Counted from the first letter of the stretch, positions 43,898 through 53,378 are shown. The stretch: 64,000 nt of DNA from CALGLS01 sp965222105 (GCA_965222105.1 CBDCTQ010000055.1:62001-126000), one strand, 5' to 3'. Notes: generated by a model from the sequence alone, not told the origin. Numbers and translations: made by a program.

Positions 43898-46360
43898 TCA
43901 ATAATCATTTGTCTGGCTGCCAATTTTAATGACCTCCGCAAAGACCCCGGCTGCAGTGACTTCGGCGCCAGCCCCTGGGCCCCGGATCACCAGTGGGCGT
44001 TCTTTATATCGCTGGGTGGTAAATACGATCATATTGTCGCTGCCGGATAGACTGAAAAAGGGATGGTCATTGTTGACCGATTGCAATTGGATCGTTCCCT
44101 TTCCGTTTTCCAAAGTGGCGACCAATCGCAGCACTTTATTTTCCTTTTCGGCGGCCAGCCGGGTTTGTTCAAAAACCGGATCATTTTTTTCCAAAAGGGC
44201 AAAAAAGGCATCCACCGTTTTTGCTTCAATACATTCTGGGGGCAACACCTGATGGATCGTCACATCGCTGGCTTCCAAAGGCAGGCCTGTTTCCCGTGCA
44301 AGGATAATTATTTTTCTTCTAATGTCGAGCCCGGTCAGGTCAATTCTTGGATCGGGTTCTGTATAACCGAGTTGTTGTGCTTTTTTAACGATTTGGCTAA
44401 AGGAAGTTCCCTTTTGAAAGGAGTTAAAAACAAAGGACATCGAACCCGAAAAAACGCCTTCAATTTTGAGTATTTGATCGCCGCTGTTGATCAGGTCGTG
44501 GAGGGTAGTGATCACCGGTAGCCCGGCGCCGACATTGGTTTCGTACAAAAAGCGGGCGTTTCGCTTTCGGGCGATTTGTTGGAGCCGTTGATATTGAGGG
44601 TACGATGAGGAAGTCGCTATCTTATTGGGAGTGGAAATGGAAATGCTGGCTTCCAGGATGTTTTCGTATTGCATAGCAACCTCTTCGTTGGCGGTGTTGT
44701 CGACAAAAATACTGTTGGCCAGGTTGAGGGATTTCATTTGCTGAACGAAACCGGAAGGGGAGGACTTTTGGTTGGAGTCGGCCAGAGCGGACTCCCAATT
44801 GTTGAGGTCGATTCCATTGGTATCAAAATGCATGGTTTTGCTGTTGGACAGCCCAACCACCCTTATTTCGAGCGAAAGGTTGTCGAGTAAACCTTTTGTC
44901 TGCTCGCGGATTTGCCGGATGAGCGTACTACCGATCAACCCAACTCCGACAATGAACAAATGTAAGACTTTTGTTTTCGACAGAAAAAAGGCCTCGTGAA
45001 GGGCATTCAGGGCTTTTTGCTCGTCGGTGCGGTTGATGACAACCGACACATTTCGCTCCGACGATCCCTGTGCTATGGCAATACAATTGACTCCGTTTTT
45101 GCCCAGGGCCCTAAACAGCCTTCCAGCAATACCCGGTTGATACCTCATATTTTCGCCGATAGCGGCAATTACGCACAACTCCGTTTCCACTTTTACCGGC
45201 TCGACACTACCTTCCCGGATCTCAAACTGAAAGGCTTCCTCCACCGTACTTTTGGCGACAGCGGCCTCATCGGGCGATACGGCAAAGGAAATGGATGATT
45301 CAGATGACCCCTGGGTAATCAATATAACGTTGATTTTGGCCATAGCCAATGAGTTGAATAGCCTTGCGGCAATGCCCGGTACCCCAAACAATCCGCTGCC
45401 CTGAAGCGTGAGCAAGGCAATGTGATTGATGGAAGAGATGCCCCGGACGGCATGCCCGTTTTGGGCGGCAGCGGTGGAGATGAGGGTTCCAGTAAAGGAA
45501 GGATTAAAGGTGTTTTTAATATACAAGGGGATGTTCTTCTCCAGCGCGGGGAGCAGGGTTGGCGGGTAGATGACCTTTGCGCCAAAGTGCGACATCTCCA
45601 TAGCTTCGGCATAGCTCATTTCGGGGATCGTGAATACTTTTCTGACCTTTCGGGGATCGGCGGTGAGTACACCGTCAACGTCGGTCCAAATTTCGATATG
45701 CTGGGCGCCAAGTCCGGCAGCAAGTATGGCAGCCGTATAGTCGGAGCCGCCTCTACCCAGGGTGGTGGTCAGCCCTTCGCTGTTGGAGCTGATGAATCCA
45801 GTGACGATTTGTATTTCAGGGTGTTCTTCGTACTGGGTTTTGATCAGGGGATAGGTTTTTTGAAAATCCACTTTGGCCCCGCCGAAATTGTCGTCGGTTT
45901 TGATGACCTTTCGGGCGTCGAGATAGCGGGCATTGATCCCGTTTTGCTGACAAGCAATGCTGATGAGGAAGGCTGAACTGCGTTCGCCAAATCCCACTAC
46001 ATAGTCACGGGCGCGGGCCGATGCCTCCCTCAATAGAAAAATACCTTGTAGGAAATTGCGGAGGTTGGTTTCATTTTTTTCCAGTTGTTGGAGAGCAGTA
46101 TCGAGGTAGTGATCGCTCAGCAGGGCTTCGGCAGTGGTTCGGTGGCGCAGAAAGCAATCTTGGAGCTTGTTGAGGTATTGATCGTCGCCGTTGGCTGCCA
46201 GTCGGCACATTTCCAGCAATTCGTCGGTGATGCCACCAAATGCGGAAAAGACAACGGTAAATCGCTCGCCCTTTTGATAATAATCTTTCAAAATATCGAT
46301 GACGGCGCGTATGCGTTCGGGCTTGGCGACGGAGCTGCCGCCAAATTTTAATACTTTCAT
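43898..46360 (-). CDS. thrA: Bifunctional aspartate kinase / homoserine dehydrogenase
   Basis: 820 residues from the ATG at 46360 (MKVLKFGGSSVAKPE), matching the family start; longer readings begin in a MITE. Aspartokinase domain with KFGGSSV, GRGGSDYTAA and SYAEAMEMSHFGAKV (1-300), two ACT regulatory domains (300-460), and a C-terminal homoserine dehydrogenase with the NAD(P) motif IVGVGLIGS (about 465) and catalytic-region GVFSGSMSFVFN, YTEPDPRIDLTGLDIRRK. It makes homoserine, with feedback control expected through the ACT domains. First gene of thrABC. A 166-bp mobile element lies 15 bp upstream of the start. Confidence 0.93.
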   Translation of the reverse strand: MKVLKFGGSSVAKPERIRAVIDILKDYYQKGERFTVVFSAFGGITDELLEMCRLAANGDDQYLNKLQDCFLRHRTTAEALLSDHYLDTALQQLEKNETNLRNFLQGIFLLREASARARDYVVGFGERSSAFLISIACQQNGINARYLDARKVIKTDDNFGGAKVDFQKTYPLIKTQYEEHPEIQIVTGFISSNSEGLTTTLGRGGSDYTAAILAAGLGAQHIEIWTDVDGVLTADPRKVRKVFTIPEMSYAEAMEMSHFGAKVIYPPTLLPALEKNIPLYIKNTFNPSFTGTLISTAAAQNGHAVRGISSINHIALLTLQGSGLFGVPGIAARLFNSLAMAKINVILITQGSSESSISFAVSPDEAAVAKSTVEEAFQFEIREGSVEPVKVETELCVIAAIGENMRYQPGIAGRLFRALGKNGVNCIAIAQGSSERNVSVVINRTDEQKALNALHEAFFLSKTKVLHLFIVGVGLIGSTLIRQIREQTKGLLDNLSLEIRVVGLSNSKTMHFDTNGIDLNNWESALADSNQKSSPSGFVQQMKSLNLANSIFVDNTANEEVAMQYENILEASISISTPNKIATSSSYPQYQRLQQIARKRNARFLYETNVGAGLPVITTLHDLINSGDQILKIEGVFSGSMSFVFNSFQKGTSFSQIVKKAQQLGYTEPDPRIDLTGLDIRRKIIILARETGLPLEASDVTIHQVLPPECIEAKTVDAFFALLEKNDPVFEQTRLAAEKENKVLRLVATLENGKGTIQLQSVNNDHPFFSLSGSDNMIVFTTQRYKERPLVIRGPGAGAEVTAAGVFAEVIKIGSQTNDY

Positions 46361-46374
46361 TTTGTTGTTTTGAA

Positions 46375-46540
46375 TAGACATTATGAATGGATTTTTTGTA
46401 TAGCAACTGAAGAGCAATTTTTTGTCTAACCAAGGAACACCCGGAGCCTCGTAGCCATAGCTACGAAGGCGAGGATGTGACACAGGGTAGACAAAAAAGG
46501 GCATTCAGGCTGCATACAAAATTTTTGTTCATTATGTCTA
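46375..46540 (+). mobile_element. MITE copy 1 (166 bp)
   Basis: 166 bp beginning TAGACATTATGAA and ending TTCATTATGTCTA. The two ends are imperfect inverted repeats of about 56 bp, each passing through TTTTTTGTCTA. The middle holds a hairpin CCTCGTAGC-CATA-GCTACGAAGG. TA at both ends fits a TA target duplication as in IS630/Tc1-mariner MITEs. No coding capacity. Near-identical copy at 49742-49907. Position: immediately upstream of thrA. Confidence 0.88.
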
Positions 46541-46578
46541 AAATGGACAAGTTCTTACGATATAAATTGACTGGGGTG

Positions 46579-47037
46579 TCAGTTTATACTGGGAAATTGA
46601 TCGAGGTACGTATTTTCTTTTTGTTTCATCAGCTCTTGCAGTTCGGGTGTTTTGTCGGTATAACCCATCAGATGCAGACAACCGTGGATGATCACGCGCC
46701 GAAGTTCCTCCTGGAAACTTACACCATAAGTTTTGGCGTTTTCAGCTACCCGGTCGACACTGATGAAAATATCGCCTTCAATGACTTCATCTGGCCCTGA
46801 AAACGGAAAGGTGATAACGTCGGTCAGGGTATCGTGATCGAGGTAATCCACGTTCAGCTTATGCAAAAAAGGATCGGAACAGGCGATGATGTTGATGGCT
46901 CCATGCGCCATATTTTCCTGCCTAAAGGCGCTTTCCAACCACTGAATGGTGGCCTGGATGGCAGACCATTCAAAGTCCGTTTCTTCTGAGAAGAATAAGA
47001 ATTCGGTAGCGGGCTTTGGCGGAGTGGTTGAAGGCAT
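46579..47037 (-). CDS. ybeY: Endoribonuclease YbeY (rRNA maturation)
   Basis: 152 residues from the ATG at 47037. Zinc-dependent endoribonuclease acting in 16S rRNA 3'-end maturation and ribosome quality control. The motif RRVIIHGCLHLMGYTDKT matches HGxLHLxGYxD/H; the third ligand position is Asp (as often in Bacteroidota) rather than His. DTLTDVITFPF is a second conserved patch. Single gene; a MITE lies downstream. Confidence 0.92.
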   Translation of the reverse strand: MPSTTPPKPATEFLFFSEETDFEWSAIQATIQWLESAFRQENMAHGAINIIACSDPFLHKLNVDYLDHDTLTDVITFPFSGPDEVIEGDIFISVDRVAENAKTYGVSFQEELRRVIIHGCLHLMGYTDKTPELQELMKQKENTYLDQFPSIN

Positions 47038-47196
47038 CCGCAAAGATAGGGTGGAATTTTTTGATTTGTGGTAGTTGACCCTGAAAAGAAAACTGGTTTT
47101 AGCAGCAGCTCTTTTTGTTTTCAGCTATTGATCACGGCATGTCGGCACATTTTCGTAACTTGTGTCTCCTAACTGGTAACAACAAACATCACCATT

Positions 47197-49491
47197 ATGA
47201 GAAAATTACTCTTGTTGCTTCTATCATTGCCCGCTATCCTGTCGTGGTCGCAACAGGCCGATTCGAGCCTGCTCACCATTGACCGCATTTTTCAATCCAA
47301 TGAATTCCGGATGGATCGATTTGGCCAGGCCCGCTGGATCGAAGGGGGAGAGGCCTATACTACCTTAGAACGTTCTGACAAGCATAAAGATGCACGCGAC
47401 ATTGTCCGTTACGACACGCGTAGTGGTGAACGATCCATTCTCATCAGTGCCGATAAGCTCATTCCCAGGGGTAAGAAAAAGCCTCTATCCATTTCCAATT
47501 ACAGTTGGTCAAAAGACAAAAAGAAACTCCTCCTTTTTACCAATACCCGACGGGTTTGGCGATACCACACCCGGGGCGATTATTGGGTGTTCGATGTAGC
47601 CTCCGGTCGCTTGCAGCAATTGGGAGACGTGTTGCCCGAATCGTCGTTGATGTTTGCCAAATTTTCGCCCGACGGTAATCGCGTAGCTTATGTCAGCAAA
47701 CACAATATTTACGTGGAAAACCTGCTCAGCGACTCCATCACCCAACTGACCCACGACGGATCACTCACCCTCATCAACGGCACCTTCGACTGGGCCTACG
47801 AAGAGGAGTTTGGCTGCCGCGATGGCTTTCGTTGGAGCCCCAATGGACAGCAGATCGCTTTCTGGCAGGTCGATGCCAAAAACATCCGCAACTTCCTGAT
47901 GATCAACAATACCGACTCTGTCTATTCCCATACCATTCCGGTACAATATCCTAAAGTGGGCGAAACACCTTCTGCCTGCCGGATCGGAGTCGTTTCGACA
48001 AATGGCGGAAAAATAAACTGGCTCCCCATTCCCGGCGACAGCCGACAGCACTACCTCCCCCGGATGAAATGGTCGGAAGACAGCCAAAAGGTACTCGCCT
48101 TGCAACTCAACCGCAAACAAAACACCGTCAAACTGTGGCTCTGCCACAAAGACAGCACATTTTCCAACAACATATACACGGAGACCGACGAAGCCTGGAT
48201 CGACGCCATTAGCCAGGCCGATTGGCTGTGGCTCGACAAGGGAAATTCCTTCACCTGGCTAAGCGAACAGGATGGGTGGCGCCACCTCTATCGGTTTTCT
48301 CTGAAAAGGAAAGCAAACACCTTGTTATCACCTGGAGACTATGACGTCATATCCATCGTTGAAATCGATACAACCGGTGGCTGGTGCTATTTTATAGCCT
48401 CTCCCGACAACCCCACTCAACGATATCTTTACCGCCTGTCGATGCGGCAGCCTGGTCTGCCACAGCGGCTAAGTCCCGACAGCCTCTCCGGTACACACAG
48501 CTACAGAATGGCGCCAGGCGGCAAATACGCCTTTCACACCTATTCCAACATCCATACCCCACCGACGACTACCCTCGTCAGCCTGCCCGATCACGAACCC
48601 ATAAGAACGTTGGTCGATAATAAGGCTTACCGCCAAAAAATGGCTACTCTGAAACGACCGCAGATCGAGTTCTTCAAGATCACCACTTCCGATGAAATTA
48701 CGATGGATGGCTATATGATGAAACCACCTAACTTTGACCCTAGTAATAAATACCCGGTATTTTTTTACGTGTATGGAGAACCCTGGGGACAGACGGCCAG
48801 AGACGTATGGCAAAGCAGGCTGTGGCACCTCATGCTGGCGCAAAAAGGCTATCTGGTGATGACTCTTGACAACCGCGGTACACCTTGCCCCAAAGGCCGT
48901 CAGTGGCGCAAAAGTATTTATCGCAATATTGGCATCATCAACTCCCGCGATCAGGCGATGGCCGCCAAAGAAATCCTGAAATGGGATTTTGTCGACCCCG
49001 AACGCATCGCAGTTTGGGGATGGAGCGGTGGCGGATCCATGACGCTCAACCTGTTGTTTCGCTATCCGGAAATTTACAAAACGGGCATCTCAGTAGCGCC
49101 GGTGGCCAATCAACTGTACTACGACAACATCTACCAGGAAAGATACATGGGCCTTCCCTCGGAGAATAAAGAAGATTTCATAGAAGGCTCTCCCATTACC
49201 TACGCCAAAAATCTGGAAGGCGATCTGTTGCTGATTCACGGTACCGGCGACGATAATGTACACTATCAAAACGCCGAAGCCCTCCTCAACGAATTGATCA
49301 AACACAATAAACTCTTTCAGGTAATGCCTTACCCTAATCGCTCGCACGGCATCTACGAAGGAGAGAATACTTCCCGACATCTTTATACGCTGATGACACA
49401 TTTTCTTTTACAACACGTACAGCCAGGTGGAGTGCCCAATAAAAAAGAAGAGGCCGCCACTAAAACACCGACTATGGGATTGGGAAATTGA
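47197..49491 (+). CDS. S9 family peptidase (dipeptidyl peptidase IV-like)
   Basis: 764 residues with a signal peptide (RKLLLLLLSLPAILSWSQQ). An eight-bladed propeller (about 35-490; AYEEEFGCRDGFRWSPNGQ carries the Glu-Glu pair that anchors the substrate N-terminus in DPP-IV) precedes the alpha/beta-hydrolase domain with WGWSGGGSM (Ser), GTGDDNVH (Asp) and NRSHGIYEG (His). Expected to release X-Pro or X-Ala dipeptides in the periplasm. Same exo-peptide theme as the M1 gene nearby. Confidence 0.93.
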   Translation: MRKLLLLLLSLPAILSWSQQADSSLLTIDRIFQSNEFRMDRFGQARWIEGGEAYTTLERSDKHKDARDIVRYDTRSGERSILISADKLIPRGKKKPLSISNYSWSKDKKKLLLFTNTRRVWRYHTRGDYWVFDVASGRLQQLGDVLPESSLMFAKFSPDGNRVAYVSKHNIYVENLLSDSITQLTHDGSLTLINGTFDWAYEEEFGCRDGFRWSPNGQQIAFWQVDAKNIRNFLMINNTDSVYSHTIPVQYPKVGETPSACRIGVVSTNGGKINWLPIPGDSRQHYLPRMKWSEDSQKVLALQLNRKQNTVKLWLCHKDSTFSNNIYTETDEAWIDAISQADWLWLDKGNSFTWLSEQDGWRHLYRFSLKRKANTLLSPGDYDVISIVEIDTTGGWCYFIASPDNPTQRYLYRLSMRQPGLPQRLSPDSLSGTHSYRMAPGGKYAFHTYSNIHTPPTTTLVSLPDHEPIRTLVDNKAYRQKMATLKRPQIEFFKITTSDEITMDGYMMKPPNFDPSNKYPVFFYVYGEPWGQTARDVWQSRLWHLMLAQKGYLVMTLDNRGTPCPKGRQWRKSIYRNIGIINSRDQAMAAKEILKWDFVDPERIAVWGWSGGGSMTLNLLFRYPEIYKTGISVAPVANQLYYDNIYQERYMGLPSENKEDFIEGSPITYAKNLEGDLLLIHGTGDDNVHYQNAEALLNELIKHNKLFQVMPYPNRSHGIYEGENTSRHLYTLMTHFLLQHVQPGGVPNKKEEAATKTPTMGLGN

Positions 49492-49559
49492 TAACGGCTT
49501 ATATCAACGTTTAAAGTTGGTACAAAAAACGAGAACAAGTCAAACCAAATTATTCGACT

Positions 49560-49724
49560 GTGGCTATCAGCAAACGACACCGGTACAAAAACAGAAGAGA
49601 AAAATATGCCCGCAGCCGGCGCAACATCCGGCTGGTCTTCCTCTTTATGGCCATCGCAGCGGTGGTTCTCCTCTACAAAAACCGGGTCGCTATTTACGAC
49701 AGGATCAGCATTTGGTTTCTTTGA
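49560..49724 (+). CDS. Small basic membrane protein (54 residues)
   Basis: GTG at 49560 through TGA at 49722-49724 encodes 54 residues. The first half is strongly basic (ISKRHRYKNRREKYARSRRN), then one transmembrane helix (LVFLFMAIAAVVLLY) and a short tail NRVAIYDRISIWFL. Composition and layout are those of a real single-pass protein rather than of random sequence, and similar short proteins exist in Bacteroidota. Inferred to be N-in. Function unknown. A MITE copy follows it. Confidence 0.55.
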   Translation: MAISKRHRYKNRREKYARSRRNIRLVFLFMAIAAVVLLYKNRVAIYDRISIWFL

Positions 49725-49741
49725 TCCGTCCTAACACTCAT

Positions 49742-49907
49742 TAGACATTATGAATGGATTTTTTGTATAGCAACTGAAGAGCAATTTTTTGTCTAACCAA
49801 GGAACACCCGGAGCCTCGTAGCCCAAGCTACGAAGGCGAGGATGTGACGCAGGGTAGGCAAAAAAGGGCATTCAGGCTGCATACAAAATTTTTGTTCATT
49901 ATGTCTA
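49742..49907 (+). mobile_element. MITE copy 2 (166 bp)
   Basis: 166 bp in the same orientation as copy 1 and nearly identical; I see differences in the hairpin loop (CCCAA instead of CCATA) and at two nearby positions (GACGCAG for GACACAG, GGCAAAA for GACAAAA). The same TAGACA...TGTCTA ends. Lies between the 54-residue gene and the two-component system. Confidence 0.88.
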
Positions 49908-49986
49908 TTAAATGTCAACCAGGCGAGCCCATCCATCCGTGATACAACCCCTAACAAGTTGTGATGATATTGTGATACTTTGTGGC

Positions 49987-49994
49987 TAACTTTG
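49987..49994 (+). promoter_or_regulatory. Promoter -7 box TAACTTTG
   Basis: Fits TAnnTTTG, 24 bp before the ATG of the response regulator at 50019. TTG at 49959-49961 is 25 bp further up, slightly beyond the usual spacing. Confidence 0.4.
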
Positions 49995-50018
49995 TAGTAC
50001 ATCCAAAATCAGCTGTGC

Positions 50019-50720
50019 ATGAGAAAAGTATTGATCGTTGAAGACGACAAAGACATCGTCGCCCTCCTTCAAATTCATTTGAAAGACCTCCAATGCCACA
50101 CCGATCTGGCTTTCGACGGGGATGAGGGTATGCAAAAGGCCCTCCACAACGACTACGACCTGTTGATACTCGACATCATGCTGCCCGGAAAAGACGGCAT
50201 GGAAATATGTCGGCAGGTGCGGGCCGTCAACCCCCGCGTACCCATTCTGATGCTCACGGCCAAAAGCGAAGAGATCGACAAAGTGCTGGGCCTGGAAATG
50301 GGAGCCGACGACTATCTGACCAAACCCTTCAGCATACGCGAATTCATCGCCAGGGTGAAGGCCATATTCCGGCGGATGGAAACCATGCGTAAAGCCATGC
50401 AAACCCCCGGCGACGCCATATTGACTTTTGGAGACCTGAGCATCGACATCGACAAAAGAAAGGTCACCTTACAGGACCAACGGATTGAGCTTTCGCCAAA
50501 AGAATTTGAGCTGTTGAGCCTGCTGGCCTCCAACCCCGGAAAAAGCTATGATCGTTCTAAAATACTCAACCTGGTGTGGGGCTACGATTTTGATGGGTAC
50601 GAACACACCGTCAACTCACACATCAACCGGCTGCGCTCCAAAATTGAACCCGACATTCAGCAACCCACCTACATACTGACTACCTGGGGCATCGGCTATC
50701 GCTTCAACGAAGAATTATGA
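50019..50720 (+). CDS. OmpR/PhoB-family response regulator
   Basis: 233 residues. The receiver domain has VEDDKD (acidic pocket), phospho-acceptor Asp52 (LILDIMLPGKDG) and Lys102 (LTKPF). The winged-helix DNA-binding domain (about 135-230) ends YILTTWGIGYRF. Its stop overlaps the ATG of the sensor kinase gene, so they form a matched pair. No target genes can be named; the adjacent prenyltransferase-repeat genes are convergent. Confidence 0.95.
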   Translation: MRKVLIVEDDKDIVALLQIHLKDLQCHTDLAFDGDEGMQKALHNDYDLLILDIMLPGKDGMEICRQVRAVNPRVPILMLTAKSEEIDKVLGLEMGADDYLTKPFSIREFIARVKAIFRRMETMRKAMQTPGDAILTFGDLSIDIDKRKVTLQDQRIELSPKEFELLSLLASNPGKSYDRSKILNLVWGYDFDGYEHTVNSHINRLRSKIEPDIQQPTYILTTWGIGYRFNEEL

Positions 50721-52189
50721 AAGGCAACAAATTATACTGGAAAATATCGGCCACCCTCCTCATCCTGATGGTGTTGGTTGGGCTTGGGTACTTGTTGATA
50801 ACCGGATACATCGCTCAGCAATACCACAGCGAAGTCAATCAAAAACTATACGCCGGGGTCGCTGCCGGCACCATCAAGGAAGTCAAACCCCTGGTCAACG
50901 GCAAAGTGGATACAGCCGCTATCCAGGAGATCATGCATTCTATGATGATCATCAATCCCAGTGTGGAAGTATACCTGCTCGACAACGATGGCAACATCAT
51001 CACCTATGTAGCACCCTACAAACGGGTCAAACTCACAAAGGTAGACCTCGCACCGGTTAAGCAATTCATTGCTGCTGCTGACGAAAAACCCTACATCACC
51101 GGCGACGATCCGCGACATCCCGGCGAACAGAAGGTGTTCTCTGCTGCCCCCATCATGGAGGGCGACCAATTGTCGGGATACCTATATATTATTCTGGCCA
51201 GCGAAGAACGGGCGGCCGTTACGGCCATGCTCAACAGCAGCTACTTTTTAAAATTGGGCGCCAATCTGTTTTTTCTCACACTTGTAGGAGCATTGTTAAT
51301 CGGACTGCTGGCTTTTTGGCTGCTGATGCGCAACCTGCGCAAATTGATCGGCACTGTTCGCCGCTTTAAAGAAGGCGACTACCAAGCCCGCATGCAAACC
51401 AATGGCTCCGGCGACCTGGCTGACCTGTCGAACAACTTCAACCAAATGGCCGATACCATCGTGGCCAATATAGACGAATTGAAGTCGGTAGAAAACCTGC
51501 GCCGCGAGTTGATAGCCAACGTCTCTCACGACTTGCGTACCCCGCTGGCCATCATGAAAGGGTATGTAGAAACAATGTTATTAAAAGACGATGGCCTCAG
51601 CCCCGACCAACGGAAGCAATACCTCCAAACCACCCTCGACAGCGGCGATAAGTTGTCCAGACTCATAGCTCAACTATTTGAATACTCCAAACTCGAAGCC
51701 AACCAGATACAGCCGCAAAAAGAACCCTTCTTCATCGCCGAACTGGCTCAGGACATCTTTCAAAAATACCAACTACTCGCTAAAGAAAAAGACATCGAAA
51801 TGCACCTTCAGGCTTCCGCCGAAATTCCAATGGTGTTTGCCGACCTGGGACTGGTCGAACGGGTCATCCAAAACCTGATGGACAATGCCCTCAAATACAC
51901 CCCCCAGGGCGGGGAGGTCACCATTCAACTCCAGGCCGTGGCCGACCAGGTAGAAGTCAAAATTGCCGACACCGGCCCGGGTATTCCCGAAAGCGAACAG
52001 TCAGCCATCTTTGAGCGCTACCGCCAGGCCAACCAGTCAAAAGAAGCCAAAAAATCGGGAGCAGGCCTGGGGCTGGCCATCGCCAAAAAAATACTGGAAC
52101 TGCACAACGCCACCATCAACGTACATAGCAAATTGAATGAAGGCACGACCTTTTCTTTCCAACTACCCGCCTACATAGAAGCGGTTTGA
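50717..52189 (+). CDS. Sensor histidine kinase
   Basis: 490 residues. TM1 at about 13-30, an extracytoplasmic sensor domain of ~145 residues (PSVEVYLLDNDGNIITYV is PDC/dCache-like), TM2 at about 184-204, HAMP (RRFKEGDYQARM), HisKA with phospho-acceptor His271 (NVSHDLRTPLA), and HATPase with N, G1 and G2 boxes (LMDNALKYTP, ADTGPGIP, GAGLGLAIAKK). Partner of the upstream regulator. The ligand is unknown. Confidence 0.94.
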   Translation: MKGNKLYWKISATLLILMVLVGLGYLLITGYIAQQYHSEVNQKLYAGVAAGTIKEVKPLVNGKVDTAAIQEIMHSMMIINPSVEVYLLDNDGNIITYVAPYKRVKLTKVDLAPVKQFIAAADEKPYITGDDPRHPGEQKVFSAAPIMEGDQLSGYLYIILASEERAAVTAMLNSSYFLKLGANLFFLTLVGALLIGLLAFWLLMRNLRKLIGTVRRFKEGDYQARMQTNGSGDLADLSNNFNQMADTIVANIDELKSVENLRRELIANVSHDLRTPLAIMKGYVETMLLKDDGLSPDQRKQYLQTTLDSGDKLSRLIAQLFEYSKLEANQIQPQKEPFFIAELAQDIFQKYQLLAKEKDIEMHLQASAEIPMVFADLGLVERVIQNLMDNALKYTPQGGEVTIQLQAVADQVEVKIADTGPGIPESEQSAIFERYRQANQSKEAKKSGAGLGLAIAKKILELHNATINVHSKLNEGTTFSFQLPAYIEAV

Positions 52190-53340
52190 TCGATCAAACA
52201 ACAAAACGCCTGCACCGCAAAGGCAGTAGCCAACATCGGATCGTCTTCCTTATTGGGGCCTCCCATCGGATTGGAAAACGAGCCGTCGGGTTGCTGCCTA
52301 CTGACGAGTAACCCCTCCACGACAGGCCGCCAATTCACCTCCGAATCCAACAAGGCGTACACCTCCGACCGAACAGCCAGGTGATAGTAAAACATCACCT
52401 CGTGCCATTGGTCCGGATCATCGAGTGGTATGCCCTCCGGGTATTGCCAGTTGGGATGAGCCAGCAACCACTGAAAAGCATCGGTAACTGGAGGGCTGTC
52501 CTTGTCAAATCCGGCAGCCAGCAAGCCAAGTATCCCATCGCAGGTGGCGGTGGCATACGAACGAAAATAATGAGGAGCTTCTGTTGAGTCGACGGCGACC
52601 CCTCCCTTGTTGGTACCAACAGTTACCGGACTTGCGAAGAACCCACCATCGTAGGGAATCGATCTGTGAGGTACTCCTGTGGCATGGATGCGCACCTCCT
52701 CTGATTGTTTTTGGGCGAGCCGAAGAAAGCAGTTGGCTTTTTTAGCGGAAGCGGCATAACCCTTACTCCCACGCAGGGCTGTCAGAATTCGGCGGGTGTG
52801 CGACAGGTCGACGTGCCCGGTTTGCCCGGCCTGGAGTCGGCTTTCGCCAAAACCCCAGGCACCGTAAGCGGCATTCGTGGAGTCGATGCCCCGCTGTTCG
52901 CAAAACTGTTGTTGAAACAAATAAGATTCCATGCGGCGTATGAGGGAACGATCTCCAGACTTATTAAAATGTTTCAAAACCATCAGCGCATGAGCCGTTG
53001 CGTAATTAGGGTAATCCAGAATGTCGGGGTCCTGGCAGCCGAGGACACCTTTGTCGTTGATGTGCTTTCGCAAAAATTGCAATCCTTTTTCCAACAATGC
53101 TTCTTCAGGTCGGTATACCGATTCCGGCACCTGAATAAGGACGTACATCAGATAAGCCGACAGGGCCTCCCCGCCCCGCATGATGCCATGCGTTTGGCTA
53201 TGCCATCCTCCATCGGCAGATTGTTGATTCCAGAGGTAATGGCAGGCTTTCTGCAGGTTGGATTGCGTCGAAGGTTGTGCCGGCATGGGCCAGCAGGCTG
53301 CTGCCAGAAGGAGCATCAGAAAGACTTGCCAGGTTTTCAC
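52171..53340 (-). CDS. Prenyltransferase/squalene-oxidase repeat protein
   Basis: 389 residues from a GTG at 53340 that gives a standard signal peptide (KTWQVFLMLLLAAACWPMPAQ); a GTG at 53382 overlapping the previous stop (GTGA) is an alternative. The body consists of QW-like alpha-barrel repeats (CHYLWNQQSADGGWHS; EKGLQFLRKHINDKGVLG; VSRQQPDGSFSNPMGG). The catalytic DXDD of squalene-hopene cyclases is not seen, so it is probably a non-cyclase binding or structural member. The last 19 bp overlap the convergent kinase gene. Confidence 0.75.
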   Translation of the reverse strand: MKTWQVFLMLLLAAACWPMPAQPSTQSNLQKACHYLWNQQSADGGWHSQTHGIMRGGEALSAYLMYVLIQVPESVYRPEEALLEKGLQFLRKHINDKGVLGCQDPDILDYPNYATAHALMVLKHFNKSGDRSLIRRMESYLFQQQFCEQRGIDSTNAAYGAWGFGESRLQAGQTGHVDLSHTRRILTALRGSKGYAASAKKANCFLRLAQKQSEEVRIHATGVPHRSIPYDGGFFASPVTVGTNKGGVAVDSTEAPHYFRSYATATCDGILGLLAAGFDKDSPPVTDAFQWLLAHPNWQYPEGIPLDDPDQWHEVMFYYHLAVRSEVYALLDSEVNWRPVVEGLLVSRQQPDGSFSNPMGGPNKEDDPMLATAFAVQAFCCLIDQTASM

Positions 53341-53354
53341 AACCTGGCAAGTCT
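53322..53354. repeat. Perfect hairpin AGACTTGCCAGGTT / AACCTGGCAAGTCT
   Basis: A 14-bp perfect inverted repeat with a 5-bp loop TTCAC. It covers the start of the 52171 gene; the GTG used as start is in the loop. Its compactness and perfection resemble REP-type elements, not a coding signal. Confidence 0.7.
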
Positions 53355-53378
53355 GGAGTATCTGAATAGCTGATGCGA

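Noticed and set aside
46361..46504. N-terminal extension of ThrA up to 46504
   Set aside because: The extra residues are translated from the MITE and show no aspartokinase similarity; KFGGSSV normally begins a few residues after the start.
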